DNA of 64,000 nucleotides from Himantopus leucocephalus (taxonomy: Eukaryota; Chordata; Aves; Charadriiformes; Recurvirostridae). Both the position numbers and the translations under genes were made by a program. The notes under the pieces are model-generated. The model made no database searches and was not told where the DNA came from. It saw only the letters and a list, made by a program, of their open reading frames with translations. The DNA lies in NCBI GenBank assembly GCA_003993805.1, contig RSEF01000003.1, positions 108,468,349 to 108,532,348 of the forward strand, in the 5' to 3' direction. Shown here piece by piece: positions 50,694 through 63,650 of this stretch; position 1 is the first letter of the stretch; every line of letters begins with the position of its first letter.

Positions 50694-50699
50694 CAATAC
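50694..50699. repeat. Right target-site duplication of the LTR
   Basis: CAATAC, matching 49750-49755 exactly. Confidence 0.85.
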
Positions 50700-53600
50700 C
50701 ATTACATTGTTAAGGCTACTTCAAGGTAAGCAGAGTTGGGAATGGAGAAGCATGTAGTGAGATGATCTGTGGGTAAGCAGCTGTGAAAGGGGTGTATGTT
50801 TTTGTACTGTCTGTGTAATTTTTCAGTACCCTGTCACACTGCATAATCAATTCTGTCTGTACAAAGTTTTAAACACAGTGATTCTTGCTAAGTATAATAT
50901 TTACATCCAAATTTGCACCAGGGTAGTTGTGTTTTCCTTTGGAAAAAATTTATATGACTCTCTTGTGTTTACAAAGACTTGTTGCTTATGTTTCATTTTG
51001 TGCAAAATAAGGATAAATGTTTTTGATTCCGTTCTGCATGAAGTTTTTTAAAATAAGTTGGGATTTCTGACTTAGAAACAAATTTGTGAAGACGTATATG
51101 AGTTTGTGAATGATTGAAAAAAACCACAGATTTGTTCCTGAAATGCTGATCTTATCAACTGATCTTCCTTGCTCACCAGCCCGATGCGGGTAAAGTTTAG
51201 AGAAGCAGAGTCTCAGCTGCTGTGCATTCGGATGCCGTCAGTAGAGCTATGCCCGCTTTATACCAGCTGACAGTCAGGACCAGTGTTCTACTGGCAGCAG
51301 TCCAGGCTTGCTGAAATTAAGAAGTCAGGTGCTCGTCTTCAGTCTGTCTGAACAAATTAAAAAACTCCAAAATCCGCACTCTCTAGATTTTCACATGTGC
51401 TGCATATAATACGTGTAGAAACACAAATGCGTAACTGTTACGTGATGATTTGGTTCTGTTCTCTTGATTTGAAAGCAACAACCACCTAGGTGACAATGTG
51501 ATATTAAAACCAGAAGCTATAACGCCTGGAAAAGGTGACCTGTTAATTCTGAAATGCATTGGCCACTTATGGAATTAACTTCTGAAAATGATGTTCTCCA
51601 GAAGCAACTGGGTACTATAATCGTGATGCGTGTTCATAGTAGGAACTAAATAAGGAATGGATATGGCATGCCACTGTACTGTTACATTTTTAGTACCGTT
51701 TGTGACACAGTTTTGTCCTGTGCCAACTAACACTCTCCCAGATAATGCCCAAGCATAGTTCTGGGGTTAGGAGAGATGGTGGACGACATCCAAAAGGCTG
51801 TTTGATCTGGCCAGGCTGTTTTGGAGGGATAGGATTTTAGTTGTACAACCACAAGCTGTACCATGCTCGTTGGTTCCAAGCCCAGAGCATGGCTATGTGC
51901 CCTGGTCTGTTTTATTTTCTGACATATATGTGGCCACAGATCCTGCTTTCCAGGAAGCTGAAAATCCCAGAAGCTGAGATTCAGCAGCTTCTTTGGAAAA
52001 GCAATGGTAGGACTGCTTTTGCATGATTAGAAGGATAGAGGGAAAAAAAAAATCTATCAAACTTGAAAGTGAGAAGCTGTTTCTGGAAAGCTAGAAAAAT
52101 AATCCAGAGGAACTTAAAATCATAGAATAGCTCATGAGTTTCATACTACTTTTATAAGAAAAGCCCCAGGGACTACACAGGTCTAATTAGCCATTTTGAA
52201 AGTGCTAGTTTTAAAAAAAAAAAAAAAAAAGTGAAGAATTATGTCCTGGCAGCTTAAATCAAAATGAATAAATTAAATGTAAGCAGATGGCATCTACAGT
52301 GTCCTCAACCAGAGGATGTATGTCCTAGCAATAGTGTAAAATTTATCCCTGTCCTAAGCTTTGCCTTCTGTTAACTAAAGGAGCAGTAGCAACCTGCTAG
52401 CGCAAACCTGAGTTGGCATGATGTTTAAGTTTCCCCTGGGGAATCCCTGTCTCAAGTAGATGTTTCAGCCCTCTTCTAATTGTCTGATTGCCTCCTGTGA
52501 AGAAGATGCAAGTCTAACTTTATATTTAGCAAAAAATGTAGAGCATGGGGGTTTTTTTGTTGTTTTTTTACTTTTTCTTTTTTCTTTTTTTTTTTTTTAA
52601 GCAGTGTTAAAGCTATTAGCATCCTAATGACTTAATGGAGTCTGGTCCAACAGACAACTTACAGGTTGACTCTAGTCCATGGAGCTCTTCCATCTGTCTC
52701 ACAACCTCTTTTCAGTTGCTGAGGAATAGCTGTGGGGACGAATGTAGGCTGCCTGGTGAACTGGCCCCGTATCCCTCCACCTAGAAGTGGTCCAGTGATC
52801 AGAAACTGAGCTCCCGGTCCCCATGCAGACAGTGAGGGGCCAAATGCCATTCCTGGGCTGGGGATTCCTGGCGCGATTTGTTGTTTGAGGGTTGTGTGGG
52901 GAGAGAATTGAAGCTTGGGTCAGGATGCTCTAAGGATGAACTGCTCTGAATTACCCGTATTACCATCGACATCTCTTGCATCTTTCTGCATAATACTTAA
53001 ATAGTACCAGCTTCATAGCAAAAGCTTTAATGAGCCTGTGCTTTTTCAGGACGTACATCGATAAGTGTGTTCTGCTGCTGCTCCTTTTTTTTTTTTCCTG
53101 TATCTTAAATCAAAATACAGGTCTGTAACTTCATCTTGGAACATGTACTCTCTACTTTTTGAGTAAAGGACTTCTAAAACATGAAGTAATAGTGCAGTTG
53201 CGTAGTTAGGATTCAGCCTGGCTTCTGACACACACTTCATCTTACTTAACTCTTCTGTTTAGCCTTCGATATGCAACATCATGTAGTCCATTCTGTCATG
53301 CAACTTCAGTTAACTCTTTATTTGCAAGCAGAATTAATTTAGCATCTTTGCTCTTAATGCTTTGTTGAACACTGATCATACAGCCTTAATTATTTCTTAC
53401 ACAGCAGGAAACTTTCAAAGTAGCAGCTGTGTTTTGCCTTAAGTCAAATTGGTTGTGGACTAAGACTGCTCAAATCCCTGAGTGGATAATAAGCTTTACT
53501 CGCAGCAGGTCCCTCAGACTGCTACGCTGAGGGTATTGAAATGACTTCTGTGTTTCATTGTATAAATGCATTTTAACTAGGGATAAATGGACTTACTGGG

Positions 53601-56524
53601 TGTTGTCAAAACAGTAAAAGAGAATTTTCTCTTCTGCATTAATATGTGATGGTTTGCCTGCTCGTTGACGTCCTTCCCTTAAAGCAGCATTAAGGTTTTT
53701 TGCTAAGGTTTCCACAGTGTTGTATTTGTTTCTGTCTGGTTTTATCATGCTGGTGTCTAAGAAATGATCGCTTTCCTTTCTTCCCAACTCATGAATTCTC
53801 CTGAGGAGAAGAGCTTTTGCTTATAAACATGTTTCTTCACCCTGTGTTTAGGTCAGAGTGTTGTAAGGAGTACCTTGGTATTTCGTTGTTTTAGAAACAC
53901 GTTAAAGTGTTGGCCCTCTTGATTCCCCTGGGCTTTCCTATGGAAGACTGATATCAATCTTGGACTGTTCTTCTCAACTTTTAAACAAGTATTCTGTTTT
54001 AAAGACCCAAAACTGGAAATGCGAAGCTCTTCCAGTCAGAATAGTTAATCCTCTTTCTTTCCCGTGGCACTTGCTTTCCCACTCAGTGTCTCTCTCAGTC
54101 CAAATGTCGTCCCTCAATGAACTTGCCTTGCAGCCCCTTCCACGCAGTTACTACTTGCTGAACAAGTGCTTCCTGGCATCTCTTTGTCGTCCTTTTTTAA
54201 TGCCCGTTTCACACCCCTTTGTCATATTAGCTCTACAGATTGGACTGATGTAATTTTTATATCCCATTTGAGGTTGTTGTAGCTTGATTCTGGTTTAGAC
54301 TGAAAGAAATTTGGATATCCGAGATAAATTTTAAAAAAGGTTAAAAAGCAGATTTCCAGAATGTAATGTGTGTTTTGTTAAAAATCTAATTCAGTGCTAG
54401 CTACTACTTAAGCTGTGCTTAGGATAGCTATTCCTATATAGAAAGTTTTTGTAATTTCATGATTCAGCTGAACAGGAGATACTCCTTTATAGGTGCTGGT
54501 TTTTTGTTTCCAAAATTAGGTTTTCTATATAAAAATGTGTTTGGACTTCCAAAGTAATTGTGTTATAATCTACTTCCCAGCCAGACTCTGTAAGCTTTTT
54601 GTGAGTGTATTTTGCACCTGTTATGTGAGAGCTTATTGTTGCCTAGCGTTAATTTTCTCCAAATAAGCCAAATTATGTACCAGAACAAACTGATCTAACA
54701 TAAAATTATGGAAATTATGAACATAATTCAAGAAAATTCTCATTTACCTTTCTTTTGGTCCATGTTAGATCTCAAGATTTTTACTTAGCCTCACTAAGCT
54801 TATGTGCTCTGATGAACATACAGTTTTTTAAAACAATTCAGTTGTCTTGTTTTGCAATATACAAATTCTAAAGTTTCTATCAAATATATTTTAACTTCTG
54901 TTCTTGCATCTATTTAACAACTTTTTTTCTATTTCATGTCTTATAGCAGTCTTTTATTTTTATTCTGTAGAGTTTTAGCCCGGATATTTTTTTGTCCCAC
55001 TTGCAATTGGTTTAAAGGTTTCTGGCAATTTTTACCATAATTAAACTTGTAAGTCGTGTTCTATAATTAATTAATTTTCTTGAAAAACATTTTGGTTCAA
55101 ATACTTCTCTAGAATTCGGTGAGGTATGTCCTGTGTGTTTGAAGAGAATGTAGTAGTTGTTCAGTCTCAAATTATGATCTTTGTAGTCAAATTTCCATTT
55201 AATACTTCCAGAAAGACGTGGAAATTTAGTACCTTTTTCCCCTTACTAAGGTATTTTTACTTTTATTTTCTTTCTTATGGTAATGGGTTGTGAATTCAAT
55301 TAAACTGTTGCCTGTGGCTTCAGTGACAAAAAAAAACCTTCTGATCTTTCCACATTAATGAACTCCTTCTGGAGTGGATCAAATAAGTGGATCAAATCAT
55401 GGCTCATATAAATACAGTTCTGCAGGTACCTGCTTTGGTATGAGATTTTTAATTGATTAATTAATTTATTTAAGGTGTTTAGCTGGAAAATACTTTCCTC
55501 CCCTTTCTCAAACTGACTTAGGGTCTTTTTTCACGTCATGACATTCCTCCAAAGCCAGATGATGTTATGTCAGCATAGTCTGTGCTAGACTTGCCCTTTC
55601 AAAGCTAAATTCCACCTTTTTTATCTGTGATGATCATCTAAATTTCACAGTCCTCTTTCTTTAACTGCATTGTTTCCATTTCTGTTCTTTCCAGTCTCCT
55701 CTTCCCACCTGTAATCCTTTCTCATCGTTTTCATCCACTCTGTTCTACCACCTTCCCTTTCTCTCATTCCTGGTAGTATGTCTGCTTTGGTTTCTGTTTA
55801 ACATTAATCTTGCTGCGTTGTTGCTTAACCACTCCTTCCAGTTAACCTTAGTTACATGAAGCTTGGAAAATACCTAAACGCTTAGTAGCTTGGGAGTTCA
55901 TGTGGTCCAATAAGTGGGGTACCCTCTTTGAAACTTTCTCAGGGATGCTTGTTTAATTAGTACTGGTGTTCCCGAGTCCTTCAGACTTGTCATTTTTGTT
56001 GTTGTTGAGTCAAGAGGGAAAGGGTCATGTTTTCATATATATTCAGCCAGTAAATGCTGTAGAAAACAATGGTATCTAGAGCTGGTTTTTGCAACTCAGT
56101 AGGGCTGGAGGGTCAGAAGTTGTCTCTTACTACGTCACTGCTCTGTAGGAAATGTTGGTTTATGGGTTCGGTGAGGTGCTTCCAGTCCTTTCCGTGTCCC
56201 GAGGTGTTCCTGCTTTGAATGTTCTCTAATGCCTCCTTCCCGGCTGCTTTCCCATGTAAACTGCATCACTCTCTAGAGCATCCTAAACACAGTAGTAGTA
56301 GCTCACTATCCTGATGCGCTGTACTATGGCATTAATTGACCTTTTGCTCTGGGCGTAATGCATAGTAGAAGATACCTTACAGCAGTACTCGTTGCTTTAA
56401 AAAAAAAAAAAAAGGGAAATGACTATGTTTTGAAGGCATTTAAGTAACTTTTCTGATTTTTCACTTGGTAATTAAAGCAGCTTCATCAATAACAACTCTT
56501 TTAAACAAATTTTAAAATCCACAG
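50700..56524 (+). other. Putative intron, nothing coding recognised
   Basis: AT-rich, T-rich sequence on the plus strand, typical of intronic DNA. A tracts lie at 52213-52230 and 56399-56414. No named transposon and no convincing exon was found. Confidence 0.5.
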
Positions 56525-56575
56525 ATTGCAGCTTCTGTCTAAGTATCGGGAAGGCTCTGGATCATCTTCAACAAG
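56525..56575 (+). CDS. Candidate short exon (51 nt), unidentified gene
   Basis: The segment lies between 'aaaatccacag' and a strong donor ACAAG|gtaaga at 56576. It is 51 bases, so it is symmetric. In phase 1 it reads CSFCLSIGKALDHLQQ and leaves one G. In phase 2 it reads LQLLSKYREGSGSSST. Phase 0 hits a stop. A second AG seven bases into it (ATTGCAG|CTT) allows a 44-base version. The phase-1 reading joins to the segment at 61939 with an intact frame (the junction codon is GAT). I do not recognise the peptide in either frame. The acceptor has a poor pyrimidine tract. It could also be untranslated, or a chance signal. Confidence 0.35.
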
Positions 56576-58409
56576 GTAAGAGTCGGCCCCAGTGCTTTCT
56601 GTCTTGCACAGAACAGCTGTCTAGCAGATTCGAACGTCATAAATGATAAATGAATACTCAGCCTCCCTTGGGTGGCATCCGTTATGTAGTTTTACTGTTG
56701 CACCTAACTGACGCTTTCAAAATGCTATCTGGTGTAATACTCTCGCCTTGAGGTTTTTATTTGTTTGCTTTTCTTATAATAGAACAACAACTGAGAATTC
56801 TTTTTCCCATGTACTTTTTTCATTTACTCCACTGTTTGTTTTGAATCATTTCACTGTTATTGTTCTGGTCTATGTAAACCCTTGGGATAGAATTGGCCTA
56901 GGCAGAGAATGGGATTTGTTCTCATCCCTTTTGAAGTTTTAATTTTGCAAATTTTTTTTTTAGGCCTTCTACTGCCTTTTTTTTTCCCCCCCCCACAAAT
57001 CTTGATCGGGTTCCCATCAAAGTTTCTGAAATATAAGTTCTAAACACCCTCCGTTGATACAGAACTGGAGTGAATTTGCAGCCAGCAGCAAAATAAAGCA
57101 ATGCTGAAAATAGACTTTTTTTCCCCGAGAGAAAGGGAGTTCCCTGACTTGACCAGCTACTAATTGGTACAAAGGTTTGTTTACACAGAGGAGCTATTCC
57201 TAATTAGTTCCCTGTGTGGGTGCTCTACTTGAGAAATTAGTGTTACATTCTGATTTAATTTAATCTGCTTTTATAATGAATTGTTATAATTTGCAGTAAG
57301 GAACGTATTTTTAGAAGAAAAAAAAATCTGCACCGCTCTACCCCCACGTTTCAAAAGATAATTCCTCTTTAGGCAGTGATCAAGCACTCTTACTATTTTA
57401 AAATTAAATGAATAAAAATCCATCATTAAATAAGAACCAGTTTTTAGTCATATATTTATAAATATAGCTGTAGAAATACAACCATGAGTTTTTCAAAGCC
57501 AAAACTTAATGCAGCTGATTTATGATCTGATGACTTGACCTCTGGTCTTCCATAGTCGTGAGGATAGTGAACCAGAATATTTGGGAAGAAGAGTGTTTGT
57601 GGAGTTCTGTTAGCATTGTTGAGGTTATGGTTGGAAAGGAAGTTTACTTCCAAGATTTTCTGTAGTGGACTTCTTTTTCTTAAGTTGACTTCACCTTTGT
57701 TCTGGGAGCAAACTTTTGTTGCTATAAGTTCTTTTATTTAGAGAGTTGAAAAAGTGACATAAGAGCCAAACCTTAAGAATAGCTGTCCCTAAAAATCCTT
57801 ATGAAGGATCTGGTCCCCTTGTTTTTTCTCTCAGCTTTCCCCCCCCGCCACGCTTGCAGAATAAAACGATCAGTGTTAGGAATTTAAATTACATTCTTTA
57901 TTTTGGTAGTTTCAAGAGATTGGAAATTTCATTTCTGAACTTAGAACTGCTTTAACTAGACCTCTTTCAGTGTAAATATTGTTTTAAATAAATGTAGCCA
58001 TTATAATAAATTGCTAAATGTTTTGGAAATGGGTTTGCGTTTTCATTATTGTTTCTTTTAATTCTTAATATAATGAATACCAGTACCAGTGAACATTATT
58101 TTCCTTTGGCTGTACCAGTCTTGGTAACAGCTCATTATAAAATCCAAATTAAATTGAATCTGTTCTGCAGAATTATATGGGCTAAAAATTCCGTTTAAGT
58201 ACCTGATCGTTTCAACTTGGCAACATTTTTGAGTGGTATCGCTTTAAAAGTTTTTGGAAGTTCAAAATTTCACTTTTAGGAGAATAATTTCATTTTTTCA
58301 TGGATATAATCTGGATATTTCCTTTTTAAGACAGAAAGTTTCATCTGAAAGTTGAGAGCGTGAAAAGCACAAAGTTCCCAAGTGTAATCTTTAATGTTTT
58401 TTGTGGCAG
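56576..58409 (+). other. Putative intron
   Basis: AT-rich, with T and C runs near 56950-56995 and 57839-57847. No repeat or exon was recognised. Confidence 0.4.
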
Positions 58410-58478
58410 ACGGACGTTGAATGTTTAGCATCACCTCTTTGGATTTTTGAATGCGAATTGGAACCACTGTATTTCAAG
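58410..58478 (+). CDS. Candidate exon (69 nt), unidentified gene
   Basis: A T-rich acceptor ('aatgttttttgtggcag') precedes it and a strong donor TTCAAG|gtaaga follows at 58479. It is 69 bases, 23 codons. Only phase 0 is open: it begins TDVECLASPLWIF and ends ELEPLYFK. Phase 0 matches the phase left by the ATG exon at 39043, so the two could be spliced directly into one frame. The splice signals are the best among the four candidates. No domain is recognisable in 23 residues. It is out of phase with 56525 and 61939 in their open frames, so not all of these can belong to one coding transcript. Confidence 0.4.
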
Positions 58479-61400
58479 GTAAGACATAACCAAGTATTTG
58501 TGTTAAGTACCCTCTTTCTTTTATACATGATTTGTGAGAAAGCTACAGAGTGCAATATGCTGGACTTCACTTTGTACATAGTGTTTATGTCTTTGTTGAA
58601 TGTTATTTGAGATTTTAAATAATTACAGGTCAATTATCCTAATTTTTTAGTCCTTGAGAGAAACCACAACAGGAACTCTGCATGGTCTATCTATGGGATT
58701 TAATTTTATGATGGAGTATCTAGTTGTTTGATTAGCTTATTGCCATTCAAAGTGGTGGTTCAGTTCTGTCTGCCCCTTCTCTCGCATCAATGCCTCTGTT
58801 CATCCAGGATGTGCTGGTTTAGGGAATTTGCTGCTGAAAATCTACGGGATTGCAAAGGCTTCTTGGAGGATTAATTTTCTGTCATTTTTGACCTCTGCAT
58901 CAGCTTGCTGTGGGCTCAAACAAGTACTGGTGTCGACACAAGGCAATTGGTGCCAGTACTTGCAGCAACAAATTGTATTGGCTTTAAACATCTCACTTCT
59001 CTCTGCTCCAAGGAAAGGTTTGATACACGAGGAAGACTATGGAGGGGTTATGAACAGCTGCAGACTTCAATATCTGAGGAGGAAGCAGAGGGTGATAGAG
59101 AAGAGCGAGAAGGTTTTGATCTGTTGATGTAATTACAAGGGTCTTTGTCATTGAAGATTACCTTCTTCCTCATAGTGAAGTACCGGAGGTCGTGCCAATT
59201 TGGCTACACATGTTTAGCACATAGATTATAGGGAACAGAAGGGAGATCTCAGTGTCACACTTCACATGCAGCCAAGCTGTGGTCAGCATTGCACCGGAGC
59301 TCCAAGGCTGTAAGTCACAGATGACGACGGTTCTGGTGGTTCTGATGCAAACACCTTGCTGTTTGCCAGCCCTTTCTGGACTGCTGGGAAATGTGAAGCA
59401 GATGTGGCATTTGAGCTGGGCGATTGCAGCATGTAACACTTAAAATCTGAAAGGGAATAATATCTTACTTTGTTATGGGAAATAAAGCCATGCAAGACAG
59501 TAAGTTTCATCCAGTGGTTTCTCAGGGAGATGGAAGCCATTGAGTATGGGGAGGACTCTTTAAGCTGACCCTACATAAGTAACAGTGAATGCTGTAATTA
59601 ATTCAGCTGCCATGAGAGGCATCCAACAAGCAATGCTGTGGGCAAATGTTCGCAGAAACTTCAATATTTCTCAGGTAAAAACAAGCCCAACACGGCAGCG
59701 GTCTCACTGGCTTTCTATCACGGCAGGCTTGCAGTACCCAAGCGAACGCGGGGATCTCAGTGGCACTCTATCAAAGTAAAGATGTTTGCTAATCATGTGG
59801 ATGTTTGTTCAAAAGGAATAAAACCACCTGCACAGGAGTTTGGAAGGTGCAGAGATTCATGAATTTAAGGGCACAAAGGATTCTGGTGAATGCAAAACTG
59901 GTGTAGTTGAAAGCCAGCAGTATTCCTGTTTCATTTCACTGGATGGGCAAACAAACCCAGGTCTGAGGGAGGAGGTGGGTGTGAGAGGTGGAAGGCAAGA
60001 CTTATTAAAGGCTATAATCATAGCTTTGACAATACCTGCAGTGTAGGAAATTATTCTTCTCTACCTTATAAAATAATGATGTGATGCTTGTAAGGACTGC
60101 ATACTTAACGAGTGAAGCTGCTTTGTCTATTTTATTTTTACACTTTATTTTCTCCCTTAAAAGGCCTTCCAACCTTCTACTTTGTTACAGTTGTATGAAA
60201 TTTAAAGTAGGAATTATGTATATGACATTTAATTTAATAAATTTTCTAAAAATAGCATTTCAATTAAAACTTAGGGCCCATTCTACTTTTCAAGTGAAGA
60301 AAGATCTCTCTGAGCTGGAGAGGATCTCAAATGTAGTGCTCTGGACGGGCTTATCCACCCTAGTGGGGTGGATGATGAGCTAAGATGAGCTGAAGGGAGA
60401 TCTTAGACACAGGACAAGTTGAGTGAAAAGAAAGAATTAAAGGAAAAAATGATAGGAACTGAGACGAACACTCTTAACATGTCAGAAGAAACAGTAAGTG
60501 ATGAGAAGCAAGAAGTGCAAAATGAGGAAATAGAGATTTGCTAAATTATGGATTCTTTTAAACTTAGTCTGTAGAAAGTCAATATTACTATAGTGTAGTT
60601 CGCTGCTGTTATTAATTCTGTTGGTAGGAATTACAACTGGGAGGAAAATATTTTAGTCATTTTTTTACCTGATAAATTTTTGAAGTTCTACCTGTTTGCT
60701 ATTAGAGACCTTTTGCAGATGTTAAGACAAATTATTTTTTCAAAATAAAGCCCTTAAATATGCCTTTAATGACTTTAAATGTTGATTTGTTCAGAAGACT
60801 ATGACAAAATATGGACCACAGAAGCATCTAAATAATTTTTTTCTAAAATAAAAGGTTCTGAAAAACAAATCTTAATATGACAACGACAAGTCAATCATAA
60901 TTTCTAAATATTAATGCAGCAGAAGCAATTCTTTGTGCTCATAGCTGTGAGTTGTTTGAGCTGTGCTGAATGTTTTACATGGTAAGGTTTTAAGTTTCTC
61001 TTAATGCAAATAGAAAGACGGAATCTCTTAGACTGTTTTTAAAATGACCACTATCCCTTACAAGTGTTTTGAAAAGTATGACATGAAATACAGTTCTAAT
61101 TCTCCAGAATTTGATTTTTCTTATCACTTTAAATATTTGTATAACCATTTGCGGAAATGGTTTTGTGTGTACATATGTATGGTGATTTATTAATATTATT
61201 TTTTAAATGACCTTAGGGGGCAGGAGAACGTGGAGTGGGAAAAGAGTAAACTAGTTTTCATTTTCAATTTCCTGTTTTCGAAGAATACATAAGGAAGTTT
61301 CTTAATTAACTAATATCATAATAAACATAAGTTGAAAGATGAACTATGATGATATTACTCAGGTCTTTGCATGGTAAGTATGTTTTAAAAATAGTAACTG

Positions 61401-61938
61401 TTTGATAAGGATTAGGCATCATTTTCTACCAAAAATAGTGTGAGCTGTTGACATGAAGGCAGCAGTGCAGGGAGAAGAACAGACATTTAGCCTAATTCTG
61501 ACAGTGAAGTTGGATGCCTAGAGTACGTTTGGGAAGCTTCACTAACTGCATAAGGAGTCCGGATTCATGCTCGTGTGCCAGAATTAATATCTAAAGCTGG
61601 ATCTCTGGAGTGAATCTGTACTTCACGCGCAAATGTGTCCTTAGGTATCACCTCAAGTATCATAACTTGTGCTAACTTTTCAGCTACCGTGATAAAATGA
61701 AGAGCAGCGTGGCTGTAGAACTTCAGAATGCATTTTAGATGTTGTTTAGAAAATAATTCAAAGTTCAGAAACAAGATGATAATATTTCACTCTGTTACTC
61801 CACAGCCTTTCAGAGTTTGTTCTGTTTTATGCTCGTAGAATATCTTGTACAGGCTTGTTCTGTACCATCGTGAGGAGTACCATGTAATGAAGTTTTCAAC
61901 ACAGATTACTAGTTAATTCATTACTGTGTGTTTTACAG
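58479..61938 (+). other. Putative intron with an exon-like block near 59580-59670
   Basis: Mostly AT-rich. A block ending at 59674 before the donor-like TCTCAG|gtaaaa can be read NAVINSAAMRGIQQAMLWAN from 59588, but its upstream acceptor ('cataagtaacag') lacks a pyrimidine tract, so I do not call it an exon. Nothing else was recognised. Confidence 0.4.
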
Positions 61939-61980
61939 ATAAAGTGGATAAACTTGTCTCAGGGAGACATGTGAAGAAAG
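61939..61980 (+). CDS. Candidate short exon (42 nt), unidentified gene
   Basis: It follows a good acceptor ('actgtgtgttttacag') and ends at GAAAG|gtatag, a moderate donor. It is 42 bases, symmetric. Only phase 1 is open and it reads KVDKLVSGRHVKK, a lysine-rich hydrophilic peptide. Phases 0 and 2 are stopped. It is in register with the 56525 segment read in phase 1. The peptide is not recognised, and at this length chance cannot be excluded. Confidence 0.35.
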
Positions 61981-63604
61981 GTATAGTGGTAACTGCAGTT
62001 TGTTGCCTTGCGTTGTTTGCCAGATGTGTTTTCCGAAGAAATGGGCACACTCTCAATCTGGAATTCAGCTTTAGGCCTGATTTTGGTGTGTAGTGATAGA
62101 CTGTGACTCAGTCAGAGCCTAAAATTAAAATGCTTTTCCTACATTTTGCATCCTCAAAGGAAGATGGTATCCCAGCAGGTGTTAGTGATGAGGTGTTTGC
62201 TAATTTACAGCAGTGAAACTTCGTGAAGTTCTTGAATAAAGGGTAGACTTTTTCAGCAGTAACAAAACCTGCAAACTATTGACTTCTCCCGAAACAAAGG
62301 CTCTAATTCTTCACCAGTAGTGAAAAGTAAGGCTCTGCAATATCTGTTTTTTAATAAAAACACTTTCAAAGAGTTTTTGCTTTCATGAAAAAAGTTTGCA
62401 AACATCTTTTTTTTTGCCACGTTCACCTTCATTAACACAACTTGCTGACTTCCTTCCTCAGCTGCAGTTCTTCCTCCACTCAGAGGTCAGAAAAGAGCAA
62501 GATCAACAAGCCACACATCTGGCTGTCTCTCTTTCCAACTGGAACAAAGAAACAATTTTTTTAATGGCTTTTTGAGTTAATTGTAAACAATTTGGTTTTG
62601 GAGTCGCTGACTTGCACCAAATGTTTGTCGTAGGCGGATGTAGGGAAAAAGGACTATGTCCTAATGCAATTCCTCTGTGGCCAGCAAGGAAAAAAAAAAA
62701 AATCTCACACACACACAGAAAAGAAAGGAATGTCTTGATCCTTCTAGCGTTGAAATATGCTCAGAATTTTGAGTGTATGTGTAGGACATTTCACAAGCTT
62801 AAAATATATGCTTTGAAGAGGCAGAGAGACGGAAGTCATTGCTCATTTCATTTTCCTATACTCTTTGTATACAGTGATACTGATGGTTTTTTCCCCTTTA
62901 TTTTCAGTAGCTGTGGTTGCGTGTACAAATTAACAGTGATAAAAGACCAGGCAGAAAGGACAGGAATGGGGGGGGGGAAGACTATTTTACAGCTAGAGTT
63001 CTGTCCTAATACTTTTTTCTTATATCTATACTGTTCCTAAATGCTTTTTTCCAGTAAACATTTATCAAAAAATGTATTTACAGTCATTAATCCTTAACTA
63101 ACATTTTGAAAACTAATCCTTTACCGATTAGTGATAATACTTTTCTTAGATTCCCAATTACTGTAATTTTTTAAATACCTTCTAGCATCAGGTAGCATCG
63201 GTTTATCTAATCTATTACATTTACTTTTTTTAAAGTGTTTTATCTAAAGTAAATATCTGGTGTGGCTTTTGGTAGTCACACTTCACACCAAGAAATACTA
63301 GAATTGTTGATATACAGCACTTCTGAAACACTAGCTACTTTTAAAATACTTTATTATACCTTTATGTGCCTAATTTGAGCTCGTATTACTCTGATATTTT
63401 GTTTGCTTTGTTTAAGATGTCTGGCATGATAGTTTTATTTCTAACTTGACCATTCTGCTAAATATTTACAAATGTCTTGATGTGAAAAGTGAATTGGTAA
63501 TGCTTGTTTACTAGTACATTTGACTGGAACGATGCCTAAATTTCTGACAAACTTGAATAAAATGAATCATCCAAAGAAAATGTTTTCTATCAATTTGTTT
63601 GTAG
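61981..63604 (+). other. Putative intron
   Basis: AT-rich DNA with an A tract followed by CA repeats at about 62690-62718 and a G run near 62970. Nothing coding was recognised. Confidence 0.4.
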
Positions 63605-63650
63605 GAGGAAAAAAAGGCACTGTACTACGATTATTTTTTGTCAAATTTAG
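63605..63650 (+). CDS. Weak candidate exon (46 nt)
   Basis: Acceptor 'caatttgtttgtag' is followed by GAGGAAAAAAAGG and ends at AATTTAG|gtgttt, a weak donor. In phase 0 it reads EEKKALYYDYFLSNL and leaves one base. Phase 0 would fit after the 58410 segment. The donor is poor and the peptide is not recognised, so this is a low-confidence call. Confidence 0.2.

Noticed and set aside
50222..50713. Serine/leucine-rich frames of 111-163 codons
   Set aside because: They lie inside a solo LTR and are dominated by CTC/TTC repeats and an artefactual duplication.
56532..56575. 44-nt version of the 56525 exon joined to the MDEG exon in phase 0
   Set aside because: It reads LLSKYREGSGSSST at first, but the next candidate exons at 58410 and 61939 then meet stops at once (TAG and TAA), so this path is not productive with the visible exons.
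59576..59674. Exon-like block reading NAVINSAAMRGIQQAMLWAN
   Set aside because: The donor is acceptable, but the acceptor has no pyrimidine tract and its entry phase does not match any other candidate exon.
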